Made by a program: the position numbers and the translations under genes
Shown here: piece after piece, positions 47,361-56,377 of the stretch
How positions within the stretch are numbered: position 1 is the first letter of the stretch
Layout of the letters: each line of letters starts with the position of its first letter
Source: Microbacterium sp. RURRCA19A
GTDB lineage: Bacteria; Actinomycetota; Actinomycetes; Actinomycetales; Microbacteriaceae
NCBI RefSeq assembly: GCF_900156455.1
Contig: NZ_FTNQ01000003.1
Location: 124,001 to 188,000 of the forward strand
Direction: 5' to 3'
Length of the DNA stretch: 64,000 bases
The notes under the pieces: generated by a model
Database searches by the model: none
The model's input: the letters and a program-made list of their open reading frames with translations, nothing else
Told to the model about the DNA's origin: nothing

Positions 47361-48172
47361 GAACGTCCTGCCCCGCCCTCGATCGCGGTGATGCGGTGAT
47401 CTTCGCCGTGCGACAGGTCGCGCGACAGGAAATCCTCGTCGAGGGGAAGCCGAAGCGAGAAGTGCGCGAATGCGGAAACGCTCAGAAGTGCGTCGTCGAT
47501 CGTCACGTCCAGCACATGACCGCCCACTCGACGGTCTTCGCTGAGGAAATGCAGGTGCAGGCCCGCGACCGTGACGCCCTGATAGACACTCGGCATCCAG
47601 AATCCCACGATGGTGCCCGCGCGGCGCGCGGTCTCGGTCTCCACCTGCTCCGCGGCGACCTCCGCCAGGGGCCGGAGCGGCGGCTCCTGCCGGGCGGTGA
47701 CGCGGGTGCGGACCCGTGCCATCACACCGTCGATCCGCACGGCGTGGAAGAGATTGCGGCTGAGCAGTCGCGCCTCGACGGCCGCGGTCAGCCCGTCGAG
47801 GTCGACGCCCGCGACCGCTTCCCTCGCAGGCTCTCCGAACGTGCACACGTCGACGAAGGGGAGCATCTCGTCGTCGCGCATGCGCCGCGGCGCCCGATCC
47901 ACCGTGCATTCGAACGCTTCGCCGTCGATCACGAGGACTTCGCCGCCGAGACCCTCGCAGCAACCGATGCCGGTGTCACCCCATCGGAGCACGTCGGACA
48001 CGAGGGCACCGGACGAATAGATGCCGCCGAGGAGCGCGTCGAGCACGGCGAACTGCGTCACCGCACCCGAATTCAGCGCGGCGAGACGTCCCGGGGGGAA
48101 CGGGTTCGGATCCTCAGGAATTGGCGGCGCTGTAGGCGTCAAGGACCGTTGCCGGGATTCGACCCCGGTCAC
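47345..48172 (-). CDS. budA: Alpha-acetolactate decarboxylase
   Basis: Up to 275 residues. It converts 2-acetolactate to acetoin with release of CO2. [38 protein letters not shown] and [19 protein letters not shown], containing the zinc-ligand histidines, align well with BudA/AlsD. The start is uncertain: GTG at 48172 overlaps the Lsr2 gene by 59 bases and lacks a ribosome site, while GTG at 48061 gives 238 residues and starts right at the domain. No acetolactate synthase is adjacent. Its position between two Lsr2 genes is unusual. Confidence 0.85.
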   Translation of the reverse strand: MTGVESRQRSLTPTAPPIPEDPNPFPPGRLAALNSGAVTQFAVLDALLGGIYSSGALVSDVLRWGDTGIGCCEGLGGEVLVIDGEAFECTVDRAPRRMRDDEMLPFVDVCTFGEPAREAVAGVDLDGLTAAVEARLLSRNLFHAVRIDGVMARVRTRVTARQEPPLRPLAEVAAEQVETETARRAGTIVGFWMPSVYQGVTVAGLHLHFLSEDRRVGGHVLDVTIDDALLSVSAFAHFSLRLPLDEDFLSRDLSHGEDHRITAIEGGAGRSSVND

Positions 48173-48461
48173 TCACGGTGTGTCCGTTCGCGCGGGCCCA
48201 TTCACGCACGGCAGCGAGATCGATATCGCTGGCCCGGCGCGAAGAACGCGCACGACGGGGGGTGGAGTTCGATCGACCGACCGGGCGCGCCGCATCGACG
48301 AACGGCGCGACGGCCGCATAGAACTTGTCGGCGTTGCGGTCAGAGAGATCGATTTCGTAGGAACGACCCTCGACCGAGAAAGTGATCTGCTTTCCGTCGC
48401 CCTCTTCGAGGACGCTTCCATCGAGATCGTCAACCAGATGCGTGATGTGCTTAATTGCCAT
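48114..48461 (-). CDS. Lsr2 nucleoid-associated protein, paralog 2
   Basis: A 115-residue Lsr2 protein with [20 protein letters not shown] in the dimerisation domain, a basic linker ([12 protein letters not shown]) and the DNA-binding [18 protein letters not shown] with RGR. It differs from paralog 1 mainly in the linker. TATTAT lies nine bases before the ATG, giving a very short leader. Its 3' end overlaps the longer possible start of the decarboxylase, suggesting cotranscription. Confidence 0.93.
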   Translation of the reverse strand: MAIKHITHLVDDLDGSVLEEGDGKQITFSVEGRSYEIDLSDRNADKFYAAVAPFVDAARPVGRSNSTPRRARSSRRASDIDLAAVREWARANGHTVSDRGRIPATVLDAYSAANS

Positions 48462-48622
48462 GGTGAGTGAATAATACACCTTTCACCTATTCCGCCCGCG
48501 AAGATCTCGGATGTGATAGCGCACGGCCGCCGCCGGAGCCAGCGATGGTCCGAACCCGGAGAACGCACTATCCTCCCGGGGTGGCGTTCGCTCCTGGAAC
48601 GCCCCGACGAAGGAAGTGCCGC

Positions 48623-50122
48623 GTGAGTCTTTTCCGCACGAAGTCGGTGGAGCAGTCCATCGCCGATACCGACGAGCCGGAGTTCCGGCTGAAGAAGTCC
48701 CTCAGCGCCCTCGACCTCACGGTCTTCGGGGTCGGCGTCGTCATCGGCGCCGGTATCTTCACGCTGACCGGACGCGCCGCGCACGAAGTCGCCGGACCGG
48801 CGATCGTCCTCAGCTTCGTCGTGGCGGCGATCGCCTGTGGACTCGCCGCGATGTGTTACGCCGAGTTCGCGTCCACCGTTCCTGTGTCGGGCTCGGCGTA
48901 CACGTTCTCGTACGCCTCACTGGGGGAGCTGTTCGCGTGGATCATCGGGTGGGACCTGATCCTGGAGATGTTCCTCGGGGCGAGCGTGGTGGCTCAGGGG
49001 TGGAGCGCCTACCTCGGCGCCTTCCTGGGCCAGCTGGGCATCGTCCTTCCCCCTGAGGTCTCCTACGGTGGCGCGATCGACCTTCCCGCCGTTCTGCTCG
49101 TCCTGGTCCTGGGCGGTCTGATGACGCTCGGCATCAAGGAGTCGCTGCGCGTCAACCTGGTCCTCGTGGCGGTGAAGCTCTTCATCGTGCTGTTCGTCAT
49201 CGTCGCGGGCCTCATGTTCGTCAACCCGGCGAACTACCAGCCCTTCATCCCCGCGAGCGAACCGACCGAGGCTGCCTCGGGGCTCACGCAGCCGCTGCTG
49301 CAGTTCCTGTCCGGCCTCGAACCCGCGACGTTCGGCGTCGGAGGCATCCTCGCGGGCGCGGCGCTGGTGTTCTTCGCCTACATCGGGTTCGACGTCGTGG
49401 CCACGACCGCGGAGGAGACGAAGAAGCCGCAGCGCGACATGCCCATCGGCATCATCGCGTCGCTCGTGATCTGCACGATCCTCTACTGCGCCGTCGCCCT
49501 GGTCGTGACGGGCATGGTGTCGTACCGCGACCTCGACCCCGCCGCCGCCCTCGCCAACGCCTTCGTGTACCACGGGCAGGGGTGGATGGCGACGGTCATC
49601 TCCGCCGGCGCGGTCGCGGGGCTCACGACGGTCGTGCTGACCCTCCTCATCGGCGCGACCCGCATCATCTTCGCCATGTCACGCGACGGGCTGCTCCCCC
49701 AGCGCCTGGCGAAGGTGCACCCCCGGTTCCGCACCCCCTGGGTGATCTCAATCGTCGTGACGCTCATCGTCGCGGTCGTCGCGGGAGTGACCCCGGTGGG
49801 GGTGCTGGAGGAGATGGTCAACATCGGCACGCTGTCGGCCTTCGTGCTCGTCTCGGTGGGCGTCATCGTGCTCCGGCGCACGCGCCCCGATCTGAAGCGC
49901 GGATTTCGCGTGCCCCTGAGCCCTGTGCTCCCGATCCTCTCTGCCCTCATCTGCACGTATCTGATGCTCAACCTGTCGGTCGAGACGTGGTTGCGGTTCC
50001 TGATCTGGCTGGCGCTCGGCTTCGTCGTGTATTTCGCCTACTCGCGTCGACACGCCCGCATCGGCACGGGAGACTTCCTCGATCCGTCGAAGCCCCGGGT
50101 GGTCGCCCCGCCGAAGCGGTAG
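48623..50122 (+). CDS. APC family amino-acid permease
   Basis: A 499-residue transporter with twelve to fourteen helices. FGVGVVIGAGIFTLTGRAA in helix 1 is the substrate-binding GAGIF motif of the cationic amino-acid transporter group, and FFAYIGFDVVATTAEETKKPQRDMPIGI is the conserved segment after helix 6. The N-terminal RTKSVEQSIADTDEPE is typical of this branch. The GTG start has GAAGGAAG upstream. Confidence 0.9.
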   Translation: MSLFRTKSVEQSIADTDEPEFRLKKSLSALDLTVFGVGVVIGAGIFTLTGRAAHEVAGPAIVLSFVVAAIACGLAAMCYAEFASTVPVSGSAYTFSYASLGELFAWIIGWDLILEMFLGASVVAQGWSAYLGAFLGQLGIVLPPEVSYGGAIDLPAVLLVLVLGGLMTLGIKESLRVNLVLVAVKLFIVLFVIVAGLMFVNPANYQPFIPASEPTEAASGLTQPLLQFLSGLEPATFGVGGILAGAALVFFAYIGFDVVATTAEETKKPQRDMPIGIIASLVICTILYCAVALVVTGMVSYRDLDPAAALANAFVYHGQGWMATVISAGAVAGLTTVVLTLLIGATRIIFAMSRDGLLPQRLAKVHPRFRTPWVISIVVTLIVAVVAGVTPVGVLEEMVNIGTLSAFVLVSVGVIVLRRTRPDLKRGFRVPLSPVLPILSALICTYLMLNLSVETWLRFLIWLALGFVVYFAYSRRHARIGTGDFLDPSKPRVVAPPKR

Positions 50123-50131
50123 CGCCTCGAA

Positions 50132-50170
50132 GACCCGTGCCACGCCTCCGTCCCTGCCGTGGCACGGGTC
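50132..50170 (+). terminator. Hairpin terminator after the APC permease gene
   Basis: A perfect 12-bp stem GACCCGTGCCAC / GTGGCACGGGTC encloses a 15-base loop, starting nine bases after the permease stop. Confidence 0.85.
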
Positions 50171-50242
50171 GGGTCCGGTCGGGAGCCGTCGCATCCGTCG
50201 CCCAGGGTGGGGGAAAACGACCATCGTGTTCCGGGGGGCTTC

Positions 50243-51289
50243 ATGGGGATCGCACGAACGTGGGTCTTTCCGATCCTGCGCATGCTTCTGGTGGCGATCA
50301 TCGCCACCGCGCTGATCAAACTGGCGTTCTTCCCCGACGGCCCGGCCGAGGCCGACCCGGCGCAGCCGACGGGGACCATCGTGGAGCCGCGCGTGCCCGT
50401 GACATCGGGCACGATCACCAACGACGTGGTGATCACGGCGACAGTGTCGGCCGACCCGGCGGTGCCGCTGAGATCCACGGCGGCGGGTACGGTCAACAAG
50501 ATCTTCATCGCCCAGGGTGCGACGGTCGCCGCCGGAGACGTGGTCTTCAACGTCAAGGTGCCCATCGAGCGGGATCCGGCCGACAGCGTGGATGCCGAGG
50601 GCAAGCCGAAGCCCGCGATCTTCCGCTACGAAGACGTCGAGGCCCCCATCGCGGGGACCCTCAGCTCGCTGTCCGTCATCGCGGGGGAGGAACTGGCGAT
50701 CGGGACCGCCGCCGGGAACGTCGCTCCCCCGACGTTCTCGGTCTCGGGCAGCCTCGAGCCCGCCCAGCAGTACCGTCTCCTCAACCGTCCGGGTGACGCG
50801 TCGGTGACCATCACCGGCGGCCCGGCCGCGTTCACCTGCACGAACCTCCGGATCACGACCCCTCTCGCCGGCAGCTCACAGGACGACGCCGCCTCGTCGA
50901 CGGGCGGGGCCGCGGCATCCGGGAGCACGGCCGGATCCGCCACCACGGCGACGTGCGCCGTCCCGGGTGACGTCACGGTGTTCGCCGGCCTCGCGGCGCA
51001 GATGACGATCTCGGGCGGCACCGCCGAGAACGTGCTCGTGATTCCCACCACCGCCGTCCGCGGGGCCGCGCAGAGCGGCACCGTGTGGGTCTCGACCCCC
51101 GACGGGGCGGCCGAGGAGCGCGCGGTGGCCCTCGGTCTCACCGACGGCACGCAGGTGCAGATCACCGACGGCCTCACCGAGGGCGAGGAGATCCTCGAGT
51201 TCGCCCCGGGGGCGATGGCGACCGCTCCGGACGGCTGTACGACGTACCCCGACGGATCGATGTACTGCGAATCGACCCCGCAGCCGTGA
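50243..51289 (+). CDS. Membrane fusion protein of a MacAB-like ABC export system
   Basis: A 348-residue adaptor. A single membrane anchor (about residues 10-28, ILRMLLVAIIATALIKLAFF) precedes an extracytoplasmic beta-rich region with a lipoyl/barrel-like part (STAAGTVNKIFIAQGATVAAGDVVFNV) and a C-terminal barrel domain (VLVIPTTAVRGAAQSGTVWV). A low-complexity Ala/Ser/Thr insertion lies near residue 220-235. GGGGGG precedes the ATG. The gene overlaps the ATPase gene by GTGA, forming a three-gene exporter. Confidence 0.85.
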   Translation: MGIARTWVFPILRMLLVAIIATALIKLAFFPDGPAEADPAQPTGTIVEPRVPVTSGTITNDVVITATVSADPAVPLRSTAAGTVNKIFIAQGATVAAGDVVFNVKVPIERDPADSVDAEGKPKPAIFRYEDVEAPIAGTLSSLSVIAGEELAIGTAAGNVAPPTFSVSGSLEPAQQYRLLNRPGDASVTITGGPAAFTCTNLRITTPLAGSSQDDAASSTGGAAASGSTAGSATTATCAVPGDVTVFAGLAAQMTISGGTAENVLVIPTTAVRGAAQSGTVWVSTPDGAAEERAVALGLTDGTQVQITDGLTEGEEILEFAPGAMATAPDGCTTYPDGSMYCESTPQP

Positions 51290-52056
51290 GCCTGCTGGAG
51301 CTGCGTGAGGTCACTCGCACGGTCCTCCCGCCGGACCAACCGGCGCTGACGATCCTGTCGGGAGTGGACCTCACGATCGAGCCGGGCGACCACGTGTCGA
51401 TCGTGGGCCGCTCGGGCTCGGGGAAGTCCACGCTGCTGAATCTCCTGGGCCTTCTGGACCTGCCCACGAGCGGCGAGATCACATTCGACGGCGCGCCTGT
51501 CCGCCGCCTGTCGACGGCGCGCCGCGACCGGTTGCGGGGCGCGGCGATCGGATTCGTCTTCCAGCAGTTCAACCTGCTGCAGGGGCGCACCGCGCTCGAG
51601 AACGTCACGATGCCGTTGCTGTACTCCAGCGGCCGGACGTTCTGGCGGCGCACGAAGATCGCGGCCGAGATGCTGGACCTCGTGGGCCTCGGACACCGCC
51701 TCCACAGCATGCCCGACCGCCTGTCCGGCGGTGAGCAGCAGCGCGTCGCGATCGCACGGTCGCTCGTGCGCGGTCCGCGGTTGATCCTCGCGGACGAACC
51801 CACCGGCGCCCTCGACCTCGACACCGGGCAGAGCGTGATGGAGCTCATCGACGACGTCGCCGAGCGCACGGGCGCGGCCCAGGTCATCATCACGCATGAC
51901 CCGATGATCGCGCGCCGCGCCCGTCGGCACTTCCGCCTCGATCGCGGCATCCTCACCCCGGTCGACGATCCGACGCTCGAACCGCGCACGCGACGCGAGG
52001 TGCGCGAGATGGCGCCGGCCGATGCCGTCGACGCCGCCCCCGAGGGGACGGACTGA
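51286..52056 (+). CDS. MacB-like ABC transporter ATP-binding protein
   Basis: A 256-residue ATPase of the LolD/MacB type: Walker A GRSGSGKST, FVFQQFNLLQGRTALENV, signature LSGGEQQRVAIARSL, Walker B LILADEPTGALD and VIITHDPMIA. The GTG start overlaps the upstream adaptor stop and its stop overlaps the permease start by one base. It powers the permease at 52056. Confidence 0.92.
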   Translation: MSLLELREVTRTVLPPDQPALTILSGVDLTIEPGDHVSIVGRSGSGKSTLLNLLGLLDLPTSGEITFDGAPVRRLSTARRDRLRGAAIGFVFQQFNLLQGRTALENVTMPLLYSSGRTFWRRTKIAAEMLDLVGLGHRLHSMPDRLSGGEQQRVAIARSLVRGPRLILADEPTGALDLDTGQSVMELIDDVAERTGAAQVIITHDPMIARRARRHFRLDRGILTPVDDPTLEPRTRREVREMAPADAVDAAPEGTD

Positions 52057-53342
52057 TGCGCGCGGTGTCGAGTCTGGTCGGCTCGCTGCTCGAGGCGTGG
52101 CAGGAGGTGCGGGTCCACCGCACCCGCGTCCTGCTGTCGCTCATCGGAGTGGCCGTCGCGGTGTGTTCGCTGACGACCGTCGTCGCTCTCGGCGCGATCG
52201 TGCAGCAGGCGAACCAGGAGATGAGCGAACGGCAGAGCGGTCGCCCCGCGAGCCTGAACGTCTCGGCGTTCCGGTCCGACGGCCAGATCGATCCGGCGCG
52301 GATGGATGCCGCGTGGACCGACGTCGTGCAGCGCTACGGCATCTCCTACGCGACGCGCGCACAGCAGACGTCGCAGATGGTGCCGTTCATCAGCGGCATC
52401 GCACAGGTCCCGACCCAGGCGGTCGACCAACCGTACGGTGAGATGCACCGGGTCCGGATGCTCGAGGGCGAGTGGTTCACTCCGGCGGATGCGGAGCAGT
52501 TGGCGCCGCGGCTCATCGTCAACGAGGTGTTCTGGGACCGGATGGGCCGCCCCGATCTGTCCACCCACCCCGTCGTGGCGTTGGGCGGACAGGCGGTGCC
52601 CGGCGCTGCGTCCGGGATCCCGGCGGGCGGGACGACCGCGGTCGTCGTGGGCGTCACACCCTCACCGACCTGGGACACGCAGCCGTCGATGTTCATGCTC
52701 GCGGACCAGGCGCAGGCGGTGCAGGATGCCGCGATCGGCCGCGGCGGAGCGGACGCGGCAGCGGCTTCGCCGTACGGCGGAGCACCGCAGTCGCAGTACG
52801 AGATGTGGGTGCCGCCCGAGTTGGCCGACCAACTCACGACGCTGGTCACCCGCGACCTCACGGCAGCGCTCGGAGACGGCGCACAGGTGAACGTGGGCCG
52901 CCAGGACTGGGCCACCTACGGCGACGACCCGTTCCTGGTGACCAAGATGGTCGTGATCGGCATCGCCGTGCTCGTGCTGCTCCTCGGCGCGCTCGGACTC
53001 GTCAACATCGCCCTCGTCACGGTCAAGCAGCGCGTACGCGAGATCGGCATCCGACGCAGTTTCGGCGCGACGGGAGGCCGGGTCTTCTTCGCGGTGATGA
53101 TGGAGAGCGTCGTGGCCACCGTCGTGGCCGGGGCCGCGGGGGTGATGGCATCCATCCTCATCGTCCAGTCGCCGTGGCTGCGCGACCTGATCGGTCAGGG
53201 GATGGTCAGCGACTTCCCGCCGTTCCCCGTGGACGCCGCGATCACCGGACTCGCTGCAGCCACCGCGGTGGGGGCGCTCGCGGGCCTGCTGCCCGCGCTC
53301 GTCGCGGTGCGGGTGAAGGTCATCGACGCGATCCGCTACTGA
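52056..53342 (+). CDS. MacB/FtsX-like ABC transporter permease
   Basis: A 428-residue permease with one N-terminal helix (about 25-50), a large extracytoplasmic MacB periplasmic domain (about 55-290, including the EGEWFTPADAEQLAPRLIV segment) and three C-terminal helices with IALVTVKQRVREIGIRRSFGA, the FtsX-like signature. With the adaptor and ATPase it would export peptides, antibiotics or lipids through mechanotransmission. Confidence 0.9.
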   Translation: MRAVSSLVGSLLEAWQEVRVHRTRVLLSLIGVAVAVCSLTTVVALGAIVQQANQEMSERQSGRPASLNVSAFRSDGQIDPARMDAAWTDVVQRYGISYATRAQQTSQMVPFISGIAQVPTQAVDQPYGEMHRVRMLEGEWFTPADAEQLAPRLIVNEVFWDRMGRPDLSTHPVVALGGQAVPGAASGIPAGGTTAVVVGVTPSPTWDTQPSMFMLADQAQAVQDAAIGRGGADAAAASPYGGAPQSQYEMWVPPELADQLTTLVTRDLTAALGDGAQVNVGRQDWATYGDDPFLVTKMVVIGIAVLVLLLGALGLVNIALVTVKQRVREIGIRRSFGATGGRVFFAVMMESVVATVVAGAAGVMASILIVQSPWLRDLIGQGMVSDFPPFPVDAAITGLAAATAVGALAGLLPALVAVRVKVIDAIRY

Positions 53343-53371
53343 GCGCGGAGGTCGGCTGCGATCGCCGCGCC

Positions 53372-54109
53372 GTGGTTCGGGGGCCGGTCGTCGCCCCTGG
53401 GCGTCCCCCAACTTCCCCGCCCGGGGGCCTGGAACACCTGAGCATCGAAGACCTCATCCGAACGGCGGGCCTCCCCCGCAGCACGTTCTACCGGCTCTGG
53501 CCTGCGAAGGAACGATTCTTCGCCGACCTCCTCGTGGAGCTCGCGACGGTCTCCGACGCCCACGACGCGATGTTCTACCCTGAGACCCAGGTCGCCGCGA
53601 ACGAGGTGATCGAGGGCAACCTGCAGCTGCTCGGCTCGCACGGCGGCCGCGTGGCCGTTCTACGGGAGGCCGTCCGCGTCGCGGTTCGCATGAACTTCGA
53701 GCACTTCAGCGCGTCCGTCGGGTGGCGGACCCACGTCACCCTGATCACGTCGGCCGGCAGTCTCGTCGACGAGGACACGCGCGGTCGCCTGGTCGCCGCA
53801 CTCCAGACCACCGAGAAGGCCTTCATCGAGCGCACGGCCCAGTTCTACGGGAGCGCTCTGAGCGCACTCGGGTTCTCGTTCCGCCCCGGCGCGACGGCAG
53901 AGCTGCTCGCGGGCCTCGGCGCGTCCGTGGTCGAAGGACTCGCGCAGCGACGCCTGGTCAATCCCGACCTGACCGACACGATGATGCTGCTGCCCGGACT
54001 CGACGGCCGGCCCGTCCCCTGGCATCCCGCCGCCCTCGGGTTCTGGGGGGTCCTCGAAACGCTGGTGGATCTCGAGGAGCACGAGGGTGGAGACCACGAC
54101 GGAGGGTGA
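53372..54109 (+). CDS. TetR-like regulator with shortened N-terminus
   Basis: About 245 residues. The second and third helices of a TetR DNA-binding domain are clear (LSIEDLIRTAGLPRSTFYRLWPAKERFFADLL), followed by a helical ligand domain. The first helix expected before GLEHLS is replaced by a Pro/Gly-rich stretch (RGPVVAPGRPPTSPPGG), and no better start exists in any frame back to the permease stop. It may be N-terminally truncated or frameshifted, and so possibly inactive. It lies 29 bases after the exporter operon, its likely target. Confidence 0.65.
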   Translation: MVRGPVVAPGRPPTSPPGGLEHLSIEDLIRTAGLPRSTFYRLWPAKERFFADLLVELATVSDAHDAMFYPETQVAANEVIEGNLQLLGSHGGRVAVLREAVRVAVRMNFEHFSASVGWRTHVTLITSAGSLVDEDTRGRLVAALQTTEKAFIERTAQFYGSALSALGFSFRPGATAELLAGLGASVVEGLAQRRLVNPDLTDTMMLLPGLDGRPVPWHPAALGFWGVLETLVDLEEHEGGDHDGG

Positions 54110-54282
54110 CCGCACAGTCCCGCCGCTGCGCTCCCCGTCGCTACGGGACCAGGCCGAGGCCGACCAGGCCGCTCTCGTGCGCTAGGCGGAGCTACACGAG
54201 GCCGAGCGAACGTCGAACCCGCCGAGCACCGCACGGAGGGCACCGCGCGGCCCGCTGATCGTGCAGCGAGCTCCTTCGACGC

Positions 54283-56340
54283 TCACAGATTCGTGGAGAC
54301 GCTGACCACGGACCAGGGTTCGACCACGACCTCCGCACGTCCGTCGACGATCTGCACGAGTTCTTGGCGAGGCTCGACCGCCGCTCGGTGGGAAGCACGA
54401 TCCGCGGAGACGGTGTTCGTCGACTCCGGCGCAGCGGACAGGACGACCAGCTCCGCCATGCCCGACGAAACACCGGCGACGCGGAGCCGAACCCGCTGCG
54501 GGGCGGCACCGACGTTGACGATCTTCGTGTGCGTCTCGAGGTCGTCACTGGACGCCGAGACGAACAGATCGGCGGGGAGATCCGCCGACACCGTCGCGAT
54601 CCGAGAACCCAGACGCGTCCCGAAGAGCTGCTGGACCAGATAGTTCGGTGTGGGCACGACCGTGAGCGGAGTGAAGTCGATGAGGTTGTGCATCCACTGG
54701 CTGCTGCCGACGAGGTTGAACAGGGGCGCGTAGCAGGTCATCGCCACGACTTCCGCGTTGCGCTCGACACCGGTCAGGAAGGCCGCCTCGGCCACCGCGG
54801 TCTCCCAGCTGTTCGCCGGGATGGCGCTCGTCTGGATCTGAACCGCCTCCGTTCCGGGCGCCGCAGGACCCGCCGCCGAGGGCGAGGCGTCGATGAGGAG
54901 GGCGGGCTCGTGCGCGGCGTACTCGCCGGCGAAGACCCGGGCACCTCCGCGCGGGTAGGAGTCGTAGCGGTCCACCGACTCGATGAACCACTCCGGCGAC
55001 TTGTAGAAGTGCTCATCGACGGCGATGTCGGCGCGGGCGCCCACGTGGTCCCAGGACTGCTCGAACTCGGGCCCGTCGGGGTTGGCGCCGCTGGAGATCA
55101 CGGAGAGCATCCCGGGGCGGTGCGCGTCCACCGCGGCCTTGATGCGATCGAAGCGCTCCAGATAGTCGGCACCGTGGTTCTCGTTACCGATGCCGATCAT
55201 GTTCAGCGCGAAAGGCTCGGGGTGCCCCGCCGCGGCGCGCAGCGCCGCCCATTCATTGGTCGTCGGGTCACCCGTCGCCCACTCGATCATGTCGATGACG
55301 TCCTGGATGAGCGCGTCGAACTCCGCGCCATCGGCGGGGACGGCCTCATCCGTGCGGAACTGGCAGCTGAGGCCCGCCCACACGATCGGCATGGGCTCCA
55401 CGCCCAGGTCCTCGCAGAGGAGGAAGTACTCGTAGAAGCCGACCTGCATCGACTGCGTATAGTCGCCCGCCGTCCGCATCTGGCCCCACATGTTGAACTC
55501 GGATTTCCGCCCGCTGACGGGGCCGACGCTGTGCTTCCACTTGTAGTGCGTGTCGCCGCCACACCCTTCGACCAGGCATCCGCCGGGAAAGCGGAGGAAC
55601 GTCGGGTTCAGATCGCGGAGGGCCTCGACCAGGTCACGGCGCAGCAGACCCTGGCTCCAGCGGGGATCCCCTGCGCCCCAGTGGTCCTCGGGAATCAGGG
55701 TCACCTCGTCGATGTCGATATCGCCGACGCCGTCGATCACGATCTCGAGATACCCGATCGCGGTCTGCGCCGGAGTGAGAACGGCCCGCACGGTCGCCCA
55801 CCCGGATTCCGACACCTCGACATCGGTCGTGGCAACCAGATCACCGGATGCCGAGAACACACGGACCGCGACGGTTCCGTCGAATCCGTCGGCGCGGATC
55901 GCTGCGGTGAACGCCAGTGCGACGCCGATCCGCAGACCCATCCCGGGACGTGATCCCGGATAGCCGTTGTTCACCATCCGGACGCGGCCGTCGGCGTGGA
56001 CGCGAGCGAAACGCCCCCCGTCCACCGCGGCTCGGTCCGAGGAGGCGGAGACCTCGCCCCCTCGGACCGTCCAGTGCAGCAGAGGATCGATCCGTCGCCC
56101 GGCCGGCGCGATGGCCGGCATCCCCTCCGCCGCCACCCCGCGCTCGAGGTAGACGCCCTCGAAACTGTGGTTGCTGACGAGATTCGCGTTCAGTCCGCCA
56201 TCGACACCGAAGTTGATGTCTTCGAGGAACAGGCCGAACAGCGTCGGGCTGACCGCCGGAGCGGTGGGCGAGGTCGTGACGGTGACGTCGACGACGCGCT
56301 GTTCCTGGTCGATGGGAGCGAATGCGGTCTCGTGGGACAT
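54283..56340 (-). CDS. GH51 alpha-L-arabinofuranosidase
   Basis: A 685-residue retaining glycosidase that removes terminal arabinofuranose. The N-terminal LFGLFLEDINFGVDGGLNANLVSN, a beta-sandwich insert (about 85-215), the barrel with GIGNENHG (acid/base Glu387) and GEYAAH (nucleophile Glu473), and a C-terminal arabinofuranosidase domain are present. No signal peptide is visible, so the enzyme is cytoplasmic and acts on imported arabinosides. GAAGGAACC precedes the ATG. It follows the MFS gene on the same strand by 37 bases. Confidence 0.92.
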   Translation of the reverse strand: MSHETAFAPIDQEQRVVDVTVTTSPTAPAVSPTLFGLFLEDINFGVDGGLNANLVSNHSFEGVYLERGVAAEGMPAIAPAGRRIDPLLHWTVRGGEVSASSDRAAVDGGRFARVHADGRVRMVNNGYPGSRPGMGLRIGVALAFTAAIRADGFDGTVAVRVFSASGDLVATTDVEVSESGWATVRAVLTPAQTAIGYLEIVIDGVGDIDIDEVTLIPEDHWGAGDPRWSQGLLRRDLVEALRDLNPTFLRFPGGCLVEGCGGDTHYKWKHSVGPVSGRKSEFNMWGQMRTAGDYTQSMQVGFYEYFLLCEDLGVEPMPIVWAGLSCQFRTDEAVPADGAEFDALIQDVIDMIEWATGDPTTNEWAALRAAAGHPEPFALNMIGIGNENHGADYLERFDRIKAAVDAHRPGMLSVISSGANPDGPEFEQSWDHVGARADIAVDEHFYKSPEWFIESVDRYDSYPRGGARVFAGEYAAHEPALLIDASPSAAGPAAPGTEAVQIQTSAIPANSWETAVAEAAFLTGVERNAEVVAMTCYAPLFNLVGSSQWMHNLIDFTPLTVVPTPNYLVQQLFGTRLGSRIATVSADLPADLFVSASSDDLETHTKIVNVGAAPQRVRLRVAGVSSGMAELVVLSAAPESTNTVSADRASHRAAVEPRQELVQIVDGRAEVVVEPWSVVSVSTNL

Positions 56341-56377
56341 GGTTCCTTCTTCGGGGAGGCGGTCGGGGAGAGGTGGA

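Noticed and set aside
52472..53371. In-frame extension of the TetR-like gene back through the exporter permease
   Set aside because: It runs in an alternative frame of the permease gene, is Arg-rich, and restores no missing TetR helix.
54110..54282. A gene or remnant in the gap between the TetR-like and arabinofuranosidase genes
   Set aside because: A short frame ending SLRDQAEADQAALVR is visible, but has no start, ribosome site or recognisable family; nothing supportable.
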